In this document: positions 25,921-35,607 of the stretch, one piece after another
How positions within the stretch are numbered: position 1 is the stretch's first letter
How the letters are laid out: the number at the start of each line of letters is the position of its first letter
Origin: an uncultured Bacteroidia bacterium
Lineage (GTDB): Bacteria; Bacteroidota; Bacteroidia; NS11-12g; UBA955
Assembly (NCBI GenBank): GCA_938086785.1
Contig: CALKCM010000019.1
Span: 1-50,100 of the forward strand
Direction: 5' to 3'
DNA length: 50,100 bases
Program-made: the position numbers and the translations under genes
The notes under the pieces: model-generated
Database searches by the model: none
What the model was told of the DNA's origin: nothing
The model's input: only the letters and a program-made list of their open reading frames with translations

Positions 25921-26754
25921 ATGGCAGTAAGAAGATTAAAACCGATTACCCCTGGACAAAGATTTCGCATTGCGAATACCTTTGAAGAAATTACCGCGAG
26001 CAAGCCCGAGAAGAGCTTGTTGAAGCCGATTAAGAAATCTGGTGGACGTAATAACACAGGGAAAACTACCATGAAATATATTGGTGGTGGACACAAAAGA
26101 CGATATAGAATTATTGACTTCAAAAGAGCTAACCACGGTGTTACTGGAGAAGTTAAAACGATAGAATATGATCCAAACCGAACTGCATTTATTGCATTGG
26201 TTGATTTTGACGGTGAGAAAAGATACATCGTTGCACCAAAGGGTTTAGAAGTAGGTCAAAAGATTTCACAAGGTCCAGGATCTAGTCCTGAAGTGGGAAA
26301 CTGCTTGCCTTTAGGTGAAATTCCTTTGGGTTCTATTATTCATAACATTGAAATGCAGCCCGGACAAGGTGCAAAAATTTGCCGAAGTGCAGGTTCTTAT
26401 GCCCAGTTAATGGCTCGTGAAGGAAAATATGTTGCGATTAAATTGCCGAGTGGTGAGAGTCGCTTTATTCTAATTACGGGTTCAGCTACTATGGGAACAG
26501 TTTCAAATAGTGATCATTCCCTAGAAAATAAGGGTAAAGCTGGTAGAAACAGATGGTTAGGTAAAAGACCAAGAACTCGTCCAAGTGCTATGAATCCAGT
26601 GGATCATCCAATGGGTGGAGGTGAAGGCCGAAACAAAGGAGGACAACCAAGATCTAAGAACTTGATTTATTCCCAAGGGCAGAAAACGCGTGCAACTAAA
26701 AAGGCAAGTAGTAAGTTGATAATTGAAAAAAGACAAAGCAAAAGAAATAAATAA
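25921..26754 (+). CDS. rplB: 50S ribosomal protein L2
   Basis: L2 (277 residues) helps associate the subunits and lies near the peptidyl-transferase centre. [24 protein letters not shown], the [19 protein letters not shown] block and [22 protein letters not shown] are diagnostic. The first His of the DHP motif, the one reported important for activity in E. coli, is present; the second is Met, which I recall as common in Bacteroidota. The stop shares its last A with the rpsS ATG (TAATG). Confidence 0.98.
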   Translation: MAVRRLKPITPGQRFRIANTFEEITASKPEKSLLKPIKKSGGRNNTGKTTMKYIGGGHKRRYRIIDFKRANHGVTGEVKTIEYDPNRTAFIALVDFDGEKRYIVAPKGLEVGQKISQGPGSSPEVGNCLPLGEIPLGSIIHNIEMQPGQGAKICRSAGSYAQLMAREGKYVAIKLPSGESRFILITGSATMGTVSNSDHSLENKGKAGRNRWLGKRPRTRPSAMNPVDHPMGGGEGRNKGGQPRSKNLIYSQGQKTRATKKASSKLIIEKRQSKRNK

Positions 26755-27011
26755 TGGCTAGATCGATTAAAAAAGGACCATTCGTTGATCTCAAATTAAT
26801 GAGCAAAGTAGAGGCTCTTAATGAGACAAGTAAAAAGTCGGTTGTGAAGACTTGGAGTAGAAGGAGTATGATTATTCCTGATTTTGTGGGCCATACTTTT
26901 GCAGTACACAATGGAAATAAATTTATTCCGGTATACGTTACCGAGAATATGGTAGGGCATAAGTTGGGCGAATTTGCTCCGACTCGAACATTTAAAGGAC
27001 ACGGTAAGTAA
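26754..27011 (+). CDS. rpsS: 30S ribosomal protein S19
   Basis: S19 (85 residues) binds the 30S head with S13. [39 protein letters not shown] and [18 protein letters not shown] are the family blocks. Its ATG overlaps the rplB stop by one base, and rplV begins 1 nt after its stop, so coupling is likely. Confidence 0.98.
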   Translation: MARSIKKGPFVDLKLMSKVEALNETSKKSVVKTWSRRSMIIPDFVGHTFAVHNGNKFIPVYVTENMVGHKLGEFAPTRTFKGHGK

Positions 27012-27012
27012 T

Positions 27013-27378
27013 ATGGAAGCTAAAGCGATATTAAGAAATTGCCCATTATCTCCTCGTAAGATGAGATTGTTGGCGGACCAAGTAAGAGGTCAAAAAGTTG
27101 AAAAGGCTTTGAATATTTTGCAATGGAATCAGCGTCCATACTACGCAGAATACCTCACCAAACTCATTAAAAGTGCGGTGGCTAACTGGAGTCAGAAGAA
27201 TGAAGATGCTCGATTAGAAGATAGCAATCTATACGTAAAAACAATTATGGTAGATGGTGGTCTTGTTATGAAAAGATTAAGAACAGCTCCTCAAGGTAGA
27301 GGGTATAGAATGAGAAAAAGATCAAATCACGTAACCGTTATTATTGATACTGTAGAAATGAAGGAGGACGATAAGTAA
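27013..27378 (+). CDS. rplV: 50S ribosomal protein L22
   Basis: L22 (121 residues) spans the subunit and extends a hairpin into the exit tunnel. The [18 protein letters not shown] start and the [26 protein letters not shown] hairpin (in part) are diagnostic. The frame opens at 26974 inside rpsS; ATG 27013 just after the rpsS stop is the better start. Its last codons contain an AAGGAGG at 27361-27367 that can serve the next gene. Confidence 0.97.
   Translation: MEAKAILRNCPLSPRKMRLLADQVRGQKVEKALNILQWNQRPYYAEYLTKLIKSAVANWSQKNEDARLEDSNLYVKTIMVDGGLVMKRLRTAPQGRGYRMRKRSNHVTVIIDTVEMKEDDK
27361..27367 (+). promoter_or_regulatory. Shine-Dalgarno-like AAGGAGG before rpsC
   Basis: A seven-base perfect anti-16S match lies inside the end of rplV, 10 nt before the rpsC ATG. 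Bacteroidota genes seldom carry such motifs, so its presence before three ribosomal protein genes in this cluster is notable. Confidence 0.5.
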
Positions 27379-28103
27379 TGGGACAAAAAGTACATCCAAG
27401 AGGATTTAGATTAGGTATATCTAAAGGTTGGGATAGCAGCTGGTATGGCGGAAAAGATTATGGAGACAAAATCTTAGAAGATCAGACCATTCGTAAATAT
27501 TTAACCGCACGTATACCAAAAGGTGGAATTTCTAGAGTTGTTATCGAAAGAGCAGCCAAAAGAATTACTATTACTGTACACACTGCACGACCTGGTATTA
27601 TTATCGGTAAAGGGGGTTCGGAGGTTGACGCTATTCGTGAAGAGATTAAGCGTATTACTAAAAAAGACGTTCAAATTAATATTAGTGAAATTAAACGTCC
27701 GGAGTTAGATGCTAAGTTGGTAGGTGATAACATCGCACAACAAATTCAAAATAGATTTTCATACAAAAGAGCTACGAAAGGAGCCATCCAAAATACAATG
27801 AAAATGGGTGCTCACGGAATTAAAGTTAAATTAAGTGGTCGTTTGAATGGAGCTGAAATGGCACGTTCTGAAATTTATAAAGACGGAAAAACTCCATTGC
27901 ACACTTTACGTTCGGATATTGATTATGCGATTTGCGAAGCCCAAACGGTTTATGGTAAATTAGGAATCAAAGTATGGATTTGTAGAGGTGAAATATTTGG
28001 TAAGGTTGATTTAACCCCAACTTCAGAATCTAAATCTAGAGATAGAGGTAGAGGCGGAAGAGGTGGAAGAGATGACCGTGGAGCAAGGAGAAGAAGAAAT
28101 TAA
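27378..28103 (+). CDS. rpsC: 30S ribosomal protein S3
   Basis: S3 (241 residues) lies at the mRNA entry channel. [20 protein letters not shown], the KH type-2 motif [14 protein letters not shown] and [16 protein letters not shown] are diagnostic. The C-terminus ends in an Arg/Gly-rich tail (about residues 217-241), longer and more basic than in E. coli. The ATG shares a base with the rplV stop (TAATG) and is preceded by AAGGAGG. Confidence 0.98.
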   Translation: MGQKVHPRGFRLGISKGWDSSWYGGKDYGDKILEDQTIRKYLTARIPKGGISRVVIERAAKRITITVHTARPGIIIGKGGSEVDAIREEIKRITKKDVQINISEIKRPELDAKLVGDNIAQQIQNRFSYKRATKGAIQNTMKMGAHGIKVKLSGRLNGAEMARSEIYKDGKTPLHTLRSDIDYAICEAQTVYGKLGIKVWICRGEIFGKVDLTPTSESKSRDRGRGGRGGRDDRGARRRRN

Positions 28104-28105
28104 TT

Positions 28106-28112
28106 AAGGAGG
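28106..28112 (+). promoter_or_regulatory. Shine-Dalgarno AAGGAGG before rplP
   Basis: AAGGAGG lies 7 nt before the rplP ATG at 28120, ideal spacing for a classical ribosome binding site. It sits in the 16-nt gap between rpsC and rplP. Confidence 0.55.
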
Positions 28113-28119
28113 AATCGAC

Positions 28120-28545
28120 ATGTTAAGTCCAAAAAGAACAAGATATAGAAAAATGCAAAAAGGCCGTGTTAAGGGCCTTGCAACCAGAGGGCACAGAATT
28201 GCCTTTGGATCCTTTGGATTAAAATCAATGGAAACGCATTGGATTACCTCACGTCAAATAGAAGCAGCTAGGATTGCTGTTACAAGATATTTGAAACGTG
28301 AAGGTCAAGTTTGGATACGAATATTTCCCGATAAACCTGTAACAAAGAAACCGGCAGAGGTTCGTATGGGTAAGGGTAAAGGTTCACCAGAGTATTGGGT
28401 AGCTTGTATTAAGCCAGGAACAATTATGTTCGAAGTTGGCGGAGTACCTTTAGAAGTAGCCAAAGAAGGAATGAGATTAGCAGCACAGAAAATGCCTGTA
28501 GTTTGCAAGTTTGTTGTTAGACCAGATTATTCAGAAGAAAAGTAA
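28120..28545 (+). CDS. rplP: 50S ribosomal protein L16
   Basis: L16 (141 residues) contacts the A- and P-site tRNAs on the large subunit. [46 protein letters not shown] and [23 protein letters not shown] (in part) are diagnostic. The gene has a strong Shine-Dalgarno match ahead of it. Confidence 0.98.
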   Translation: MLSPKRTRYRKMQKGRVKGLATRGHRIAFGSFGLKSMETHWITSRQIEAARIAVTRYLKREGQVWIRIFPDKPVTKKPAEVRMGKGKGSPEYWVACIKPGTIMFEVGGVPLEVAKEGMRLAAQKMPVVCKFVVRPDYSEEK

Positions 28546-28546
28546 G

Positions 28547-28780
28547 ATGAACATTCAAGATATCAGAGAGTTAACTACTAAAGAATTAGTAGACACCTAT
28601 AAAGAGACCCGATTGACACTTACAAAAATGAGATTTCAAAATGTGATATCTCAAATAGAGCAACCTCACACAATGGGTGAGACAAGAAGAACAATTGCTC
28701 GATTGTTAGGAGAAATAAACAAGAGACGAATTGAGTCAGAGATGGCGGCTTTCGAACGTAAAAGCAAGATAGAAGGATAA
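28547..28780 (+). CDS. rpmC: 50S ribosomal protein L29
   Basis: L29 (77 residues) sits by L23 at the tunnel exit. The helical hairpin [26 protein letters not shown], followed by the [16 protein letters not shown] motif, is typical. It is slightly longer than the usual 60-68 residues because of its C-terminal tail. The frame opens at 28511 inside rplP; ATG 28547, 1 nt after the rplP stop, is chosen. The stop overlaps the rpsQ ATG (TAATG). Confidence 0.95.
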   Translation: MNIQDIRELTTKELVDTYKETRLTLTKMRFQNVISQIEQPHTMGETRRTIARLLGEINKRRIESEMAAFERKSKIEG

Positions 28781-29040
28781 TGACAGAAAGTAGAAATTTC
28801 CGCAAAGAAGTATCTGGTGTTGTAACGAGTGCAAAAATGGATAAAACAATAGTTGTATCTGTAGAGCGCCGTGTGAAGCACCCGAAATACGGAAAGTATT
28901 TAAAGAAGACAAAAAAGTTTACTGCGCATGATGAGAACAATGAGTGTGGAGCAAATGATATTGTTAGAATTATGGAAACTCGACCTTTGAGTAAAAACAA
29001 ACGCTGGAGGTTAATTAACATTATAGAAAAAGCGAAATAA
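28780..29040 (+). CDS. rpsQ: 30S ribosomal protein S17
   Basis: S17 (86 residues) is an OB-fold protein needed for early 30S assembly. [40 protein letters not shown] (in part) is diagnostic. The ATG and the stop both share one base with the flanking genes' stop and start codons (TAATG), a tight coupled arrangement. Confidence 0.97.
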   Translation: MTESRNFRKEVSGVVTSAKMDKTIVVSVERRVKHPKYGKYLKKTKKFTAHDENNECGANDIVRIMETRPLSKNKRWRLINIIEKAK

Positions 29041-29408
29041 TGGTACAACAAGAGTCAAGATTATTAGTAGCAGACAACAGTGGTGCAAAAGAAGTTCTTT
29101 GCATCCGTGTTCTTGGAGGAAGTGGTAGAAGATACGCTTCGGTTGGAGACAAAATAGTTGTTAGTGTAAAGGAAGCCCTACCGAGTGGTAACATTAAAAA
29201 GGGAACGGTTTCTAAAGCCGTTGTTGTAAGAGTTAAAAAAGAAATTAGACGACCCGATGGATCTTATATTCGTTTTGACGAAAATAGTTGTGTGTTATTA
29301 ACTGCAACGGACGAGCCTAGAGGTACTCGTATTTTTGGACCTGTTGCTAGAGAATTACGCGACAAGCAGTTCATGAAAATTGTTTCACTAGCGCCAGAGG
29401 TATTATAA
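29040..29408 (+). CDS. rplN: 50S ribosomal protein L14
   Basis: L14 (122 residues) forms part of an inter-subunit bridge. [27 protein letters not shown], the [12 protein letters not shown] loop and [28 protein letters not shown] (in part) are diagnostic and the length is exactly normal. rplX follows after 1 nt. Confidence 0.98.
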   Translation: MVQQESRLLVADNSGAKEVLCIRVLGGSGRRYASVGDKIVVSVKEALPSGNIKKGTVSKAVVVRVKKEIRRPDGSYIRFDENSCVLLTATDEPRGTRIFGPVARELRDKQFMKIVSLAPEVL

Positions 29409-29409
29409 G

Positions 29410-29727
29410 ATGACGAAAGCTAAATTAAAAATTAAAAAAGGAGATACAGTGACTGTAGTTACCGGTAACGATAAAGGTAAATCAGGAAAGGTATTGAAGA
29501 TCAACAGAGAAACCAGACGTATTCTTGTTGAGGGTGTGAACATGGTTACAAAGCATGTAAAGCCTTCTGCTCAGGAAACAGAAGGAAGAATTGATAAAAT
29601 TGAATCTACTATTCACATCTCAAATGTTGCGCTTACCATAGAAGGTCAAACTACTAAGGTGGGTCGTAGAGTTGAAGAAGGAAAAGTAGTTCGTTTTGCC
29701 AAATCAAATGGGGAGGTTATATCATGA
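29410..29727 (+). CDS. rplX: 50S ribosomal protein L24
   Basis: L24 (105 residues) starts 50S assembly. The KOW motif [20 protein letters not shown] near the N-terminus is diagnostic. The stop and the rplE start overlap as ATGA at 29724-29727, a classical coupling junction. Confidence 0.97.
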   Translation: MTKAKLKIKKGDTVTVVTGNDKGKSGKVLKINRETRRILVEGVNMVTKHVKPSAQETEGRIDKIESTIHISNVALTIEGQTTKVGRRVEEGKVVRFAKSNGEVIS

Positions 29728-30275
29728 CGTATAAGGCAAGATTGCAGAAAAAATACGAGGACGTTTGCGTTCCATCGTTAAAAGAAAAGTTTGGGTACAA
29801 AAATGCAATGCAGGTACCTCGTTTCACAAAAGTTTGCCTAAACCAAGGGGTAGGTGAGGCTGTGAACGATAAAAAGCTGGTAGATAACGCGGTAGAAGAA
29901 ATGACTATCATTAGCGGTCAAAAGGCACAGGCTACTTTTTCAAAGAAGGCCATCTCTAATTTTAAATTAAGAGAAAAAATGCCAATCGGTGCTAAGGTAA
30001 CCATGAGAAGCGATAAAATGTACGAGTTTATCGATCGATTAATCACCGTTGCTATTCCTAGAATTAGAGATTTTCAAGGATTGAGTGTAAAGGGTTTTGA
30101 TGGTAGAGGTAACTTTAACATGGGAATCACAGAGCAAATCATTTTCCCTGAAATTGATATCGATAAGTTGAATAAAATAACGGGAATGGATATTACTGTT
30201 GTTACATCTGCAAATACAGATGAAGAGTGTTTAGAATTGTTAAAGCAAATAGGATTTCCTTTTAGAGAAAAATAA
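29724..30275 (+). CDS. rplE: 50S ribosomal protein L5
   Basis: L5 (183 residues) binds 5S rRNA and contacts P-site t[53 protein letters not shown] and [19 protein letters not shown] (each in part) are diagnostic. It starts within the rplX stop codon and ends 1 nt before rpsN. Confidence 0.98.
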   Translation: MTYKARLQKKYEDVCVPSLKEKFGYKNAMQVPRFTKVCLNQGVGEAVNDKKLVDNAVEEMTIISGQKAQATFSKKAISNFKLREKMPIGAKVTMRSDKMYEFIDRLITVAIPRIRDFQGLSVKGFDGRGNFNMGITEQIIFPEIDIDKLNKITGMDITVVTSANTDEECLELLKQIGFPFREK

Positions 30276-30276
30276 G

Positions 30277-30546
30277 ATGGCAAAAGAATCAATGAAAGCT
30301 CGTCAGCGCAAGCGCGAGAAAATGGTAGCCAAATATGCTGAGAAACGTGCTAGATTATTAGCAGAAGGTAAATATGAAGAATTACAAAAGCTTCCTAGAA
30401 ATGCCTCTCCAGTAAGATTGAGAAACAGATGTAAGCTTACGGGAAGACCCCGTGGTTACATGAGAACTTTTGGTATATCAAGAAACCAGTTTCGTGCTCT
30501 AGCGAACGAAGGAAAAATTCCAGGTGTAACAAAAGCCAGTTGGTAA
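30277..30546 (+). CDS. rpsN: 30S ribosomal protein S14, zinc-free type
   Basis: S14 (89 residues) in the long form without the CxxC-CxxC zinc site: the C-terminal block [22 protein letters not shown] has only one cysteine. [15 protein letters not shown] is typical of the C-minus class. It sits between rplE and rpsH as in the standard spc order. Confidence 0.97.
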   Translation: MAKESMKARQRKREKMVAKYAEKRARLLAEGKYEELQKLPRNASPVRLRNRCKLTGRPRGYMRTFGISRNQFRALANEGKIPGVTKASW

Positions 30547-30562
30547 AAATTAAGATAAAGAA

Positions 30563-30961
30563 ATGACTGATCCAATAGCAGATTTATTAACCAGAATACG
30601 TAATGCTTCGAAATCAAACCACCGAGTGGTTGATATCCCAGCAAGTAACGTTAAAAAAGAAATAACGCGTGTTCTGTATGAAAAAGGTTACATCCTTAAG
30701 TACAAATTCGAAGAAACAGATAATAAGCAAGGCCAAATACGTATTGCTTTAAAATATGATTCTTCAACTAAATTAAGTGCAATTACCGAATTAAAAAGAG
30801 TGAGCTCTCCAGGTTTAAGAAAATATGTAGATGCAGATTCTCTTCCACGTGTGCTCAATGGTTTAGGTATTGCAATTATATCAACTTCCCATGGTGTTAT
30901 GACGGACAAAGAAGCCCGTGTTAAAAATATCGGTGGCGAAGTTTTGTGTTACGTATCATAA
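30563..30961 (+). CDS. rpsH: 30S ribosomal protein S8
   Basis: S8 (132 residues) binds the central domain of 16S rRNA and in E. coli represses the spc operon. [57 protein letters not shown] (in part) are diagnostic. It begins 16 nt after rpsN. Confidence 0.98.
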   Translation: MTDPIADLLTRIRNASKSNHRVVDIPASNVKKEITRVLYEKGYILKYKFEETDNKQGQIRIALKYDSSTKLSAITELKRVSSPGLRKYVDADSLPRVLNGLGIAIISTSHGVMTDKEARVKNIGGEVLCYVS

Positions 30962-30976
30962 GATTAAATAAAAAGA

Positions 30977-31528
30977 ATGTCAAGAATAGGAAAATTACCA
31001 ATTACAGTGCCCTCAGGTATCACCATTACAATGGATGGTAGCGTGTGTGTTGTGAAAGGTCCGAAAGGAGAAGTGAGGCAAGAAATCACAGGTGGGATCA
31101 CAATATCTCAGGAAGATGGAATTGCCACAGTAAATCGCCCAGATGACTCAAAGCAAAGTAAAGCTTTACATGGTTTGTATCGATCAATCATTAAAAATAT
31201 GGTTGTTGGAACATCCGAAGGTCATAAAGTCACCCAAGAATTAGTTGGTGTAGGTTACAAAGTAACAAACCAAGGAAATGTGGTTGACTTTACCTTAGGC
31301 TACTCACATAGAATTATGTTGAGACTACCTGAGGAGATAAAAGTAACGACTGAAATGGTTAAAGGAAAAAGCCCTTCCATAACAATGGAGTGTGCCGATA
31401 AACAGCTATTAGGTCAATGTGCCGCTAAAATCCGTTCATTTAGAAGTCCTGAGCCATATAAAGGAAAAGGAATCAGATTTAGAGGAGAAGTTTTACGTAA
31501 AAAAGCAGGTAAAACTGCAGCAGGATAA
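30977..31528 (+). CDS. rplF: 50S ribosomal protein L6
   Basis: L6 (183 residues) sits near the GTPase-associated centre. MSRIGKLPITVPSGITI, the repeat-like VVKGPKGEV and the C-terminal SPEPYKGKGIRFRGEVLRKKAGKTAAG (in part) are diagnostic. It follows rpsH by 15 nt. Confidence 0.98.
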   Translation: MSRIGKLPITVPSGITITMDGSVCVVKGPKGEVRQEITGGITISQEDGIATVNRPDDSKQSKALHGLYRSIIKNMVVGTSEGHKVTQELVGVGYKVTNQGNVVDFTLGYSHRIMLRLPEEIKVTTEMVKGKSPSITMECADKQLLGQCAAKIRSFRSPEPYKGKGIRFRGEVLRKKAGKTAAG

Positions 31529-31532
31529 TAGC

Positions 31533-31539
31533 AGGAGGT
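31533..31539 (+). promoter_or_regulatory. Shine-Dalgarno AGGAGGT before rplR
   Basis: AGGAGGT ends 4 nt before the rplR ATG at 31544 in the 15-nt gap after rplF. This is the third strong anti-16S match in the cluster. Confidence 0.5.
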
Positions 31540-31543
31540 TAAC

Positions 31544-31897
31544 ATGTCAAAAAGTATATCAAGAAGACAAAGAATTCGACGCAGAATTAGAGGTAAAATT
31601 GCCGGAACAGCTGAAAGACCACGTCTTTCTGTTTTCAGAAGCAACGCTCAAATTTATGCTCAATTAGTAAATGATGCAGACGGAGTAACATTAAGTAGTG
31701 TTTCGAGTCTTGCAGGTAGTGTAAAAACAGATAAGTTATCAAAAATTGAAGCTGCGAAAGTGGTTGGTGTTGCTATTGCTGAAAAAGCAAAAACACTCGG
31801 AGTAGAAACCGTTGTTTTTGATAGAGGTGGTTTTTTATACCATGGTAGAATTAAAGCTTTAGCCGAAGGTGCTAGAGAAGGAGGTTTAAACTTTTAA
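31544..31897 (+). CDS. rplR: 50S ribosomal protein L18
   Basis: L18 (117 residues) carries 5S rRNA to the large subunit. [36 protein letters not shown] (in part) and [28 protein letters not shown] (in part) are diagnostic. A Shine-Dalgarno match precedes the start. Confidence 0.98.
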   Translation: MSKSISRRQRIRRRIRGKIAGTAERPRLSVFRSNAQIYAQLVNDADGVTLSSVSSLAGSVKTDKLSKIEAAKVVGVAIAEKAKTLGVETVVFDRGGFLYHGRIKALAEGAREGGLNF

Positions 31898-31909
31898 AAG
31901 GAATCCACA

Positions 31910-32425
31910 GTGAGTAATAATAAAATGAGAATCAGACCAGCAGATACAACTTTAACTGAAAAAGTTGTTGCTATAAATCGTGTTGCTAAGGTAACCAAGG
32001 GTGGACGTACTTTTAGCTTTACAGCAATAATTGTTGTTGGAGACGGAAAAGGAATCGTTGGTCATGGATTAGGTAAGTCTAATGAGGTAATTGACTCTAT
32101 TAATAAAGGAATTGAAGATGCGAAAAAGAATCTTGTAAAAATTCCTATTATCAATGGTACCGTTCCTCATGAGCAATACGGAAAATATGGTGGCGGTTAT
32201 GTGTTTATGAAACCGGCGTCTAGTGGTACTGGTGTAATAGCTGGTGGTGCTATGCGTGCAGTTTTCGAGAGCGCTGGTGTTAACGATGTATTAGCAAAGT
32301 CTAAAGGAAGCTCTAATCCACACAATGTGGTAAAAGCAACGTTTGATGCTTTACTAAAAATGCGTGACCCATTAACAGTTGCTAGACAACGAAAAGTAAG
32401 TTTAAATACAGTTTTTAACGGATAA
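31910..32425 (+). CDS. rpsE: 30S ribosomal protein S5
   Basis: S5 (171 residues) controls decoding fidelity and lies at the mRNA entry. [40 protein letters not shown] and the [34 protein letters not shown] region are diagnostic. The start is taken as GTG at 31910, 12 nt after rplR with a GGA-rich stretch; the ATG at 31925 would shorten the protein by five residues and is a reasonable alternative. Confidence 0.97.
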   Translation: MSNNKMRIRPADTTLTEKVVAINRVAKVTKGGRTFSFTAIIVVGDGKGIVGHGLGKSNEVIDSINKGIEDAKKNLVKIPIINGTVPHEQYGKYGGGYVFMKPASSGTGVIAGGAMRAVFESAGVNDVLAKSKGSSNPHNVVKATFDALLKMRDPLTVARQRKVSLNTVFNG

Positions 32426-32429
32426 GGGT

Positions 32430-32612
32430 ATGTCTAAAGTAAAAATAACATTAATCAAGAGTGGTATTGGATACCCCAAAAATCAAAAAGCTACTCTCGT
32501 AGCTTTAGGTTTAAGAAAAATGAATGCGACTAAAGAAGTAGAATCTAATCCTCAAATGGATGGAATGATTCGCACGGTTAGTCATTTGTTGAAAGTAGAA
32601 AAAGCAGATTAA
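32430..32612 (+). CDS. rpmD: 50S ribosomal protein L30
   Basis: L30 (60 residues) is a small two-layer protein of the 50S. KVKITLIKSGIGYPKNQKATLVALGLRKMNAT (in part) and MIRTVSHLLKVE are diagnostic. It lies between rpsE and rplO with gaps of 4 and 1 nt. Confidence 0.96.
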   Translation: MSKVKITLIKSGIGYPKNQKATLVALGLRKMNATKEVESNPQMDGMIRTVSHLLKVEKAD

Positions 32613-32613
32613 A

Positions 32614-33063
32614 ATGGATTTAAGTAATTTAAAGCCTGCCGCAGGTTCGGTTAAAAAAGGCAAAAGAATAGGTAGAGGTCAAGGTTCTGGAAGAGGTGGA
32701 ACATCGACAAAAGGGCACAATGGGGCTCAATCTAGATCTGGATACAGCAAGAAAATCGGTTTTGAAGGTGGACAAATGCCACTGCAACGTCGTATTCCTA
32801 AATTTGGATTTAGAAATATTAATCGTGTGGAGTATTCAGCGATTAATTTAGATGTGTTACAACAACTGGCTAATGATCTAAAAGTAACTAAGATTGATAA
32901 GCAAACCTTAATAGATAAAAATCTAGTGGGTAAAAAAGATTTAGTTAAAGTTTTAGGACGTGGTGAGGTTTCATCATCGTTAGAAGTTCATGCTCATAAG
33001 TTTAGCGAGTCTGCAAAAAGTGCTATTGAAAAAGCCGGCGGTTCAGCTAACATAATCGAATAA
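32614..33063 (+). CDS. rplO: 50S ribosomal protein L15
   Basis: L15 (149 residues) is a late-assembly 50S protein. The start MDLSNLKPAAGSVKKGKRIG, the Gly-rich GRGQGSGRGGTSTKGHNGAQSRSGYSKK and FEGGQMPLQRRIPKFGF are diagnostic (in part). secY starts 2 nt after it. Confidence 0.98.
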   Translation: MDLSNLKPAAGSVKKGKRIGRGQGSGRGGTSTKGHNGAQSRSGYSKKIGFEGGQMPLQRRIPKFGFRNINRVEYSAINLDVLQQLANDLKVTKIDKQTLIDKNLVGKKDLVKVLGRGEVSSSLEVHAHKFSESAKSAIEKAGGSANIIE

Positions 33064-33065
33064 TT

Positions 33066-34442
33066 ATGAAGGCTATAGTTCAGAAGCTAAAAAATATTTG
33101 GGCAATTGAAGAATTGCGAAAAAAAATCCTTTTCACGATGCTCATGCTCGTGGTTTATCGTGTAGGGAGTTTTATCTCATTACCCGGTATCGATGGAAGT
33201 AAGCTAGCAGGTTTAGCTAGTCAGACCTCCGGAAGTGTATTGAGCTTAATTAATACATTTGCAGGTGGTGCCTTTGCTCGTGGATCTATTTTAGCCCTGG
33301 GTATTATGCCATATATTTCTGCATCTATTTTTATGCAGTTATTCTCCATTGCAATCCCTAGTTTCCAACGGTTACAAAAGGAAGGTGAGGAAGGAAGACG
33401 TAAGATTAATCAATATACACGTTTACTTACTATCGCCTTTACTGGTGTACAAGCCATTGGTTACTTAAAGAATATAACCTCAACGGCAGGCAATAACGAA
33501 GCATTACTTTTCTTTACGAGACCAGACGTTATGAACGAGTCTCAGTTTATGATTATCAATGTAATGTTACTTGTAGCAGGAACTATGTTTGCGATGTGGA
33601 TTGGAGAAAAAATTACAGATAAAGGATTAGGTAATGGTATTTCACTTCTTATTATGGTGGGTATTATTGCGCGTCTCCCTTCTTCATTGGTTAGTGAGTT
33701 TGCTTTCCGTGCAAAGGATGGAGGTTTAATTATGTTCTTAATTGAAATGGTGATTTGGTTCTTTATTGTACTTATCGTTATCATGTTAACCCAAGGTACA
33801 CGTAAAATTTCAGTGAATTATGCCAAACGAGTGGTAGGAAACAGACAATATGGTGGTGTGCGACAATATTTGCCCATTAAAATTATGGCTGCAGGTGTTA
33901 TGCCAATTATTTTCGCTCAAGCATTATTGTTCTTGCCCGCAACTTTAGGTTCATTCTACACAGAAACAGGACCTCCAGCTTGGTTAAACTCTATGAATAA
34001 CCCTTATGGTCTTTTGCACAATGTTGTGCTTATGATTATGATCATATTGTTTACTTATTTTTACACAGCAATTATTTTTAACCCCGTCCAAATGGCAGAT
34101 GATATGAAGCGGAATAATGGCTTTATACCAGGTATTAAACCAGGAAAACAAACGGCTAATTTTATTGATGATATCATTAGTAAAGTGACGTTCCCCGGAG
34201 CAATATTTATATCTATTATAGCTGTTCTGCCGGCAATTGTCTATACTTTTTTAACCAAAGATGCTGAGTTTAGTCAGTTCTATGGTGGTACAAGTTTGTT
34301 GATTCTTGTTGGTGTGGTTTTAGATACGTTACAACAAGTAGATAGTTATTTGTTAATGCGTAAGTATGATGGCTTAATGAGCGATGGTGGAAGAATGAAA
34401 GGAAGATTTACTGGTAACGCTACAAACCAAGTTGGATTTTAG
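33066..34442 (+). CDS. secY: Protein translocase subunit SecY
   Basis: SecY (458 residues) forms the Sec channel for export and membrane insertion. Ten membrane helices are visible; GGAFARGSILALGIMPYISASIFMQL, FNPVQMADDMKRNNGFIPGIKPGK and the cytoplasmic loops are diagnostic. The C-terminal RMKGRFTGNATNQVGF is longer than in E. coli. All signal-peptide proteins in this window, including the T9SS cargoes, would pass this channel. infA follows with its own promoter; adk and map, often next here, are absent. Confidence 0.98.
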   Translation: MKAIVQKLKNIWAIEELRKKILFTMLMLVVYRVGSFISLPGIDGSKLAGLASQTSGSVLSLINTFAGGAFARGSILALGIMPYISASIFMQLFSIAIPSFQRLQKEGEEGRRKINQYTRLLTIAFTGVQAIGYLKNITSTAGNNEALLFFTRPDVMNESQFMIINVMLLVAGTMFAMWIGEKITDKGLGNGISLLIMVGIIARLPSSLVSEFAFRAKDGGLIMFLIEMVIWFFIVLIVIMLTQGTRKISVNYAKRVVGNRQYGGVRQYLPIKIMAAGVMPIIFAQALLFLPATLGSFYTETGPPAWLNSMNNPYGLLHNVVLMIMIILFTYFYTAIIFNPVQMADDMKRNNGFIPGIKPGKQTANFIDDIISKVTFPGAIFISIIAVLPAIVYTFLTKDAEFSQFYGGTSLLILVGVVLDTLQQVDSYLLMRKYDGLMSDGGRMKGRFTGNATNQVGF

Positions 34443-34462
34443 TGAATTAAATAGTAATTTTG
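34432..34462 (+). promoter_or_regulatory. Internal promoter before infA (TTG-N20-TAATTTTG)
   Basis: A -33 TTG (34432-34434) and -7 TAATTTTG (34455-34462) are separated by 20 nt, identical in form and spacing to the rpsL promoter. The -33 lies in the end of secY. The box ends 14 nt before the infA ATG. It would allow infA and the alpha operon to be expressed independently of the upstream cluster. Confidence 0.65.
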
Positions 34463-34476
34463 CAACCCTTTAAAAA

Positions 34477-34695
34477 ATGGCTAAACAAGAAGCAATAAAA
34501 CAAGATGGCAAAATCGTAGAAGCCTTATCCAACGCAATGTTTCGTGTTGAGTTAGGCAACGGTCATCAGATAATCGCTACAATTAGTGGTAAAATGCGTA
34601 AGTTTTACATACGTATTCTGCCCGGTGATAAAGTTGCTGTTGAGATGAGCCCGTACGATTTGACAAGAGGTAGAATTACGTATAGATATAAATAG
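34477..34695 (+). CDS. infA: Translation initiation factor IF-1
   Basis: IF-1 (72 residues) is an OB-fold protein that binds the 30S A site. [42 protein letters not shown] (in part), followed by [26 protein letters not shown], is diagnostic at exactly the normal length. It starts after a dedicated promoter and 34 nt beyond secY. Confidence 0.98.
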   Translation: MAKQEAIKQDGKIVEALSNAMFRVELGNGHQIIATISGKMRKFYIRILPGDKVAVEMSPYDLTRGRITYRYK

Positions 34696-34700
34696 AAAAA

Positions 34701-34817
34701 ATGAAAGTTAGAACTTCTATAAAGAAACGCAGTGAGGACTGTAAAATTGTGAGACGTAATGGTAAAATTTACGTGATCAACAAGAAGAACCCTAGATTTA
34801 AACAAAGACAAGGATAA
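34701..34817 (+). CDS. rpmJ: 50S ribosomal protein L36, zinc-free type
   Basis: A 38-residue protein starting [19 protein letters not shown] and ending NPRFKQRQG matches L36. The usual zinc ligands (three Cys and one His) are reduced to a single Cys at position 14, so this is the C-minus, zinc-independent form, consistent with the C-minus S14 nearby. The gene lies 5 nt after infA and 1 nt before rpsM, its standard position. Confidence 0.97.
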   Translation: MKVRTSIKKRSEDCKIVRRNGKIYVINKKNPRFKQRQG

Positions 34818-34818
34818 T

Positions 34819-35196
34819 ATGGCTAGGATAGCAGGAATAGATTTACCAAAAAGTAAAAGAGGAGTTATAGGTTTAACTTATATCTTCGGTATTGGACCAA
34901 ACAAGGCAAGTGATATACTTGGGTCTGCCGGTATTGATGAAAGTAAAAAAGTAGAAGACTGGGATGATGAGGAATTGCTTAAAATCCGTACCTTCATTAG
35001 CGACAATATTAAAACTGAAGGAGAGCTGCGTAGTGAAGTTCAGTTGAACATCAAGCGTTTGATGGATGTTGGTTGCTACAGAGGCCAGCGCCATAGAAAA
35101 GGGTTACCAGTTAGAGGACAAAAAACAGGTACTAACGCGAGAACCAGAAAAGGAAAACGTAAAACTGTTGCAGGTAAAAAGAAGGCAACGAAATAA
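34819..35196 (+). CDS. rpsM: 30S ribosomal protein S13
   Basis: S13 (125 residues) contacts the 50S and P-site t[29 protein letters not shown], the helix-two-turn region and [27 protein letters not shown] (in part) are diagnostic. It starts 1 nt after rpmJ. Confidence 0.98.
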   Translation: MARIAGIDLPKSKRGVIGLTYIFGIGPNKASDILGSAGIDESKKVEDWDDEELLKIRTFISDNIKTEGELRSEVQLNIKRLMDVGCYRGQRHRKGLPVRGQKTGTNARTRKGKRKTVAGKKKATK

Positions 35197-35210
35197 TTTA
35201 GATTTTTAGA

Positions 35211-35591
35211 ATGGCTAAAAAAGTTCAAAAACGAAAAGTAAAAGTAGATTCACACGGACAGGTGCACATTAAAGCATCTTTTAATAACGTGATTATATCT
35301 ATTACGAATATGGAGGGTCAAGTTATTTCTTGGTCTTCTGCAGGTAAAATGGGATTCAGAGGATCTAAGAAAAATACCCCTTATGCTGCTCAACAAGCAG
35401 TACTTGATTGTGGTAAAGTAGCTCATGATGCTGGGCTGCGTAAAGTAGATGTCTTTGTTAAAGGTCCAGGAAGCGGAAGAGAAAGTGCAATACGTAACCT
35501 ACAAACTGTAGGTATGGAAGTACAATCTATTACTGACGTTACTCCCTTACCGCACAACGGTTGTCGTCCACCAAAAATTAGACGAGTTTAA
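35211..35591 (+). CDS. rpsK: 30S ribosomal protein S11
   Basis: S11 (126 residues) lies at the mRNA exit on the platform. [38 protein letters not shown] and the C-terminal [16 protein letters not shown] are diagnostic. Confidence 0.98.
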   Translation: MAKKVQKRKVKVDSHGQVHIKASFNNVIISITNMEGQVISWSSAGKMGFRGSKKNTPYAAQQAVLDCGKVAHDAGLRKVDVFVKGPGSGRESAIRNLQTVGMEVQSITDVTPLPHNGCRPPKIRRV

Positions 35592-35607
35592 TTAATTAAA
35601 GAAAAAC

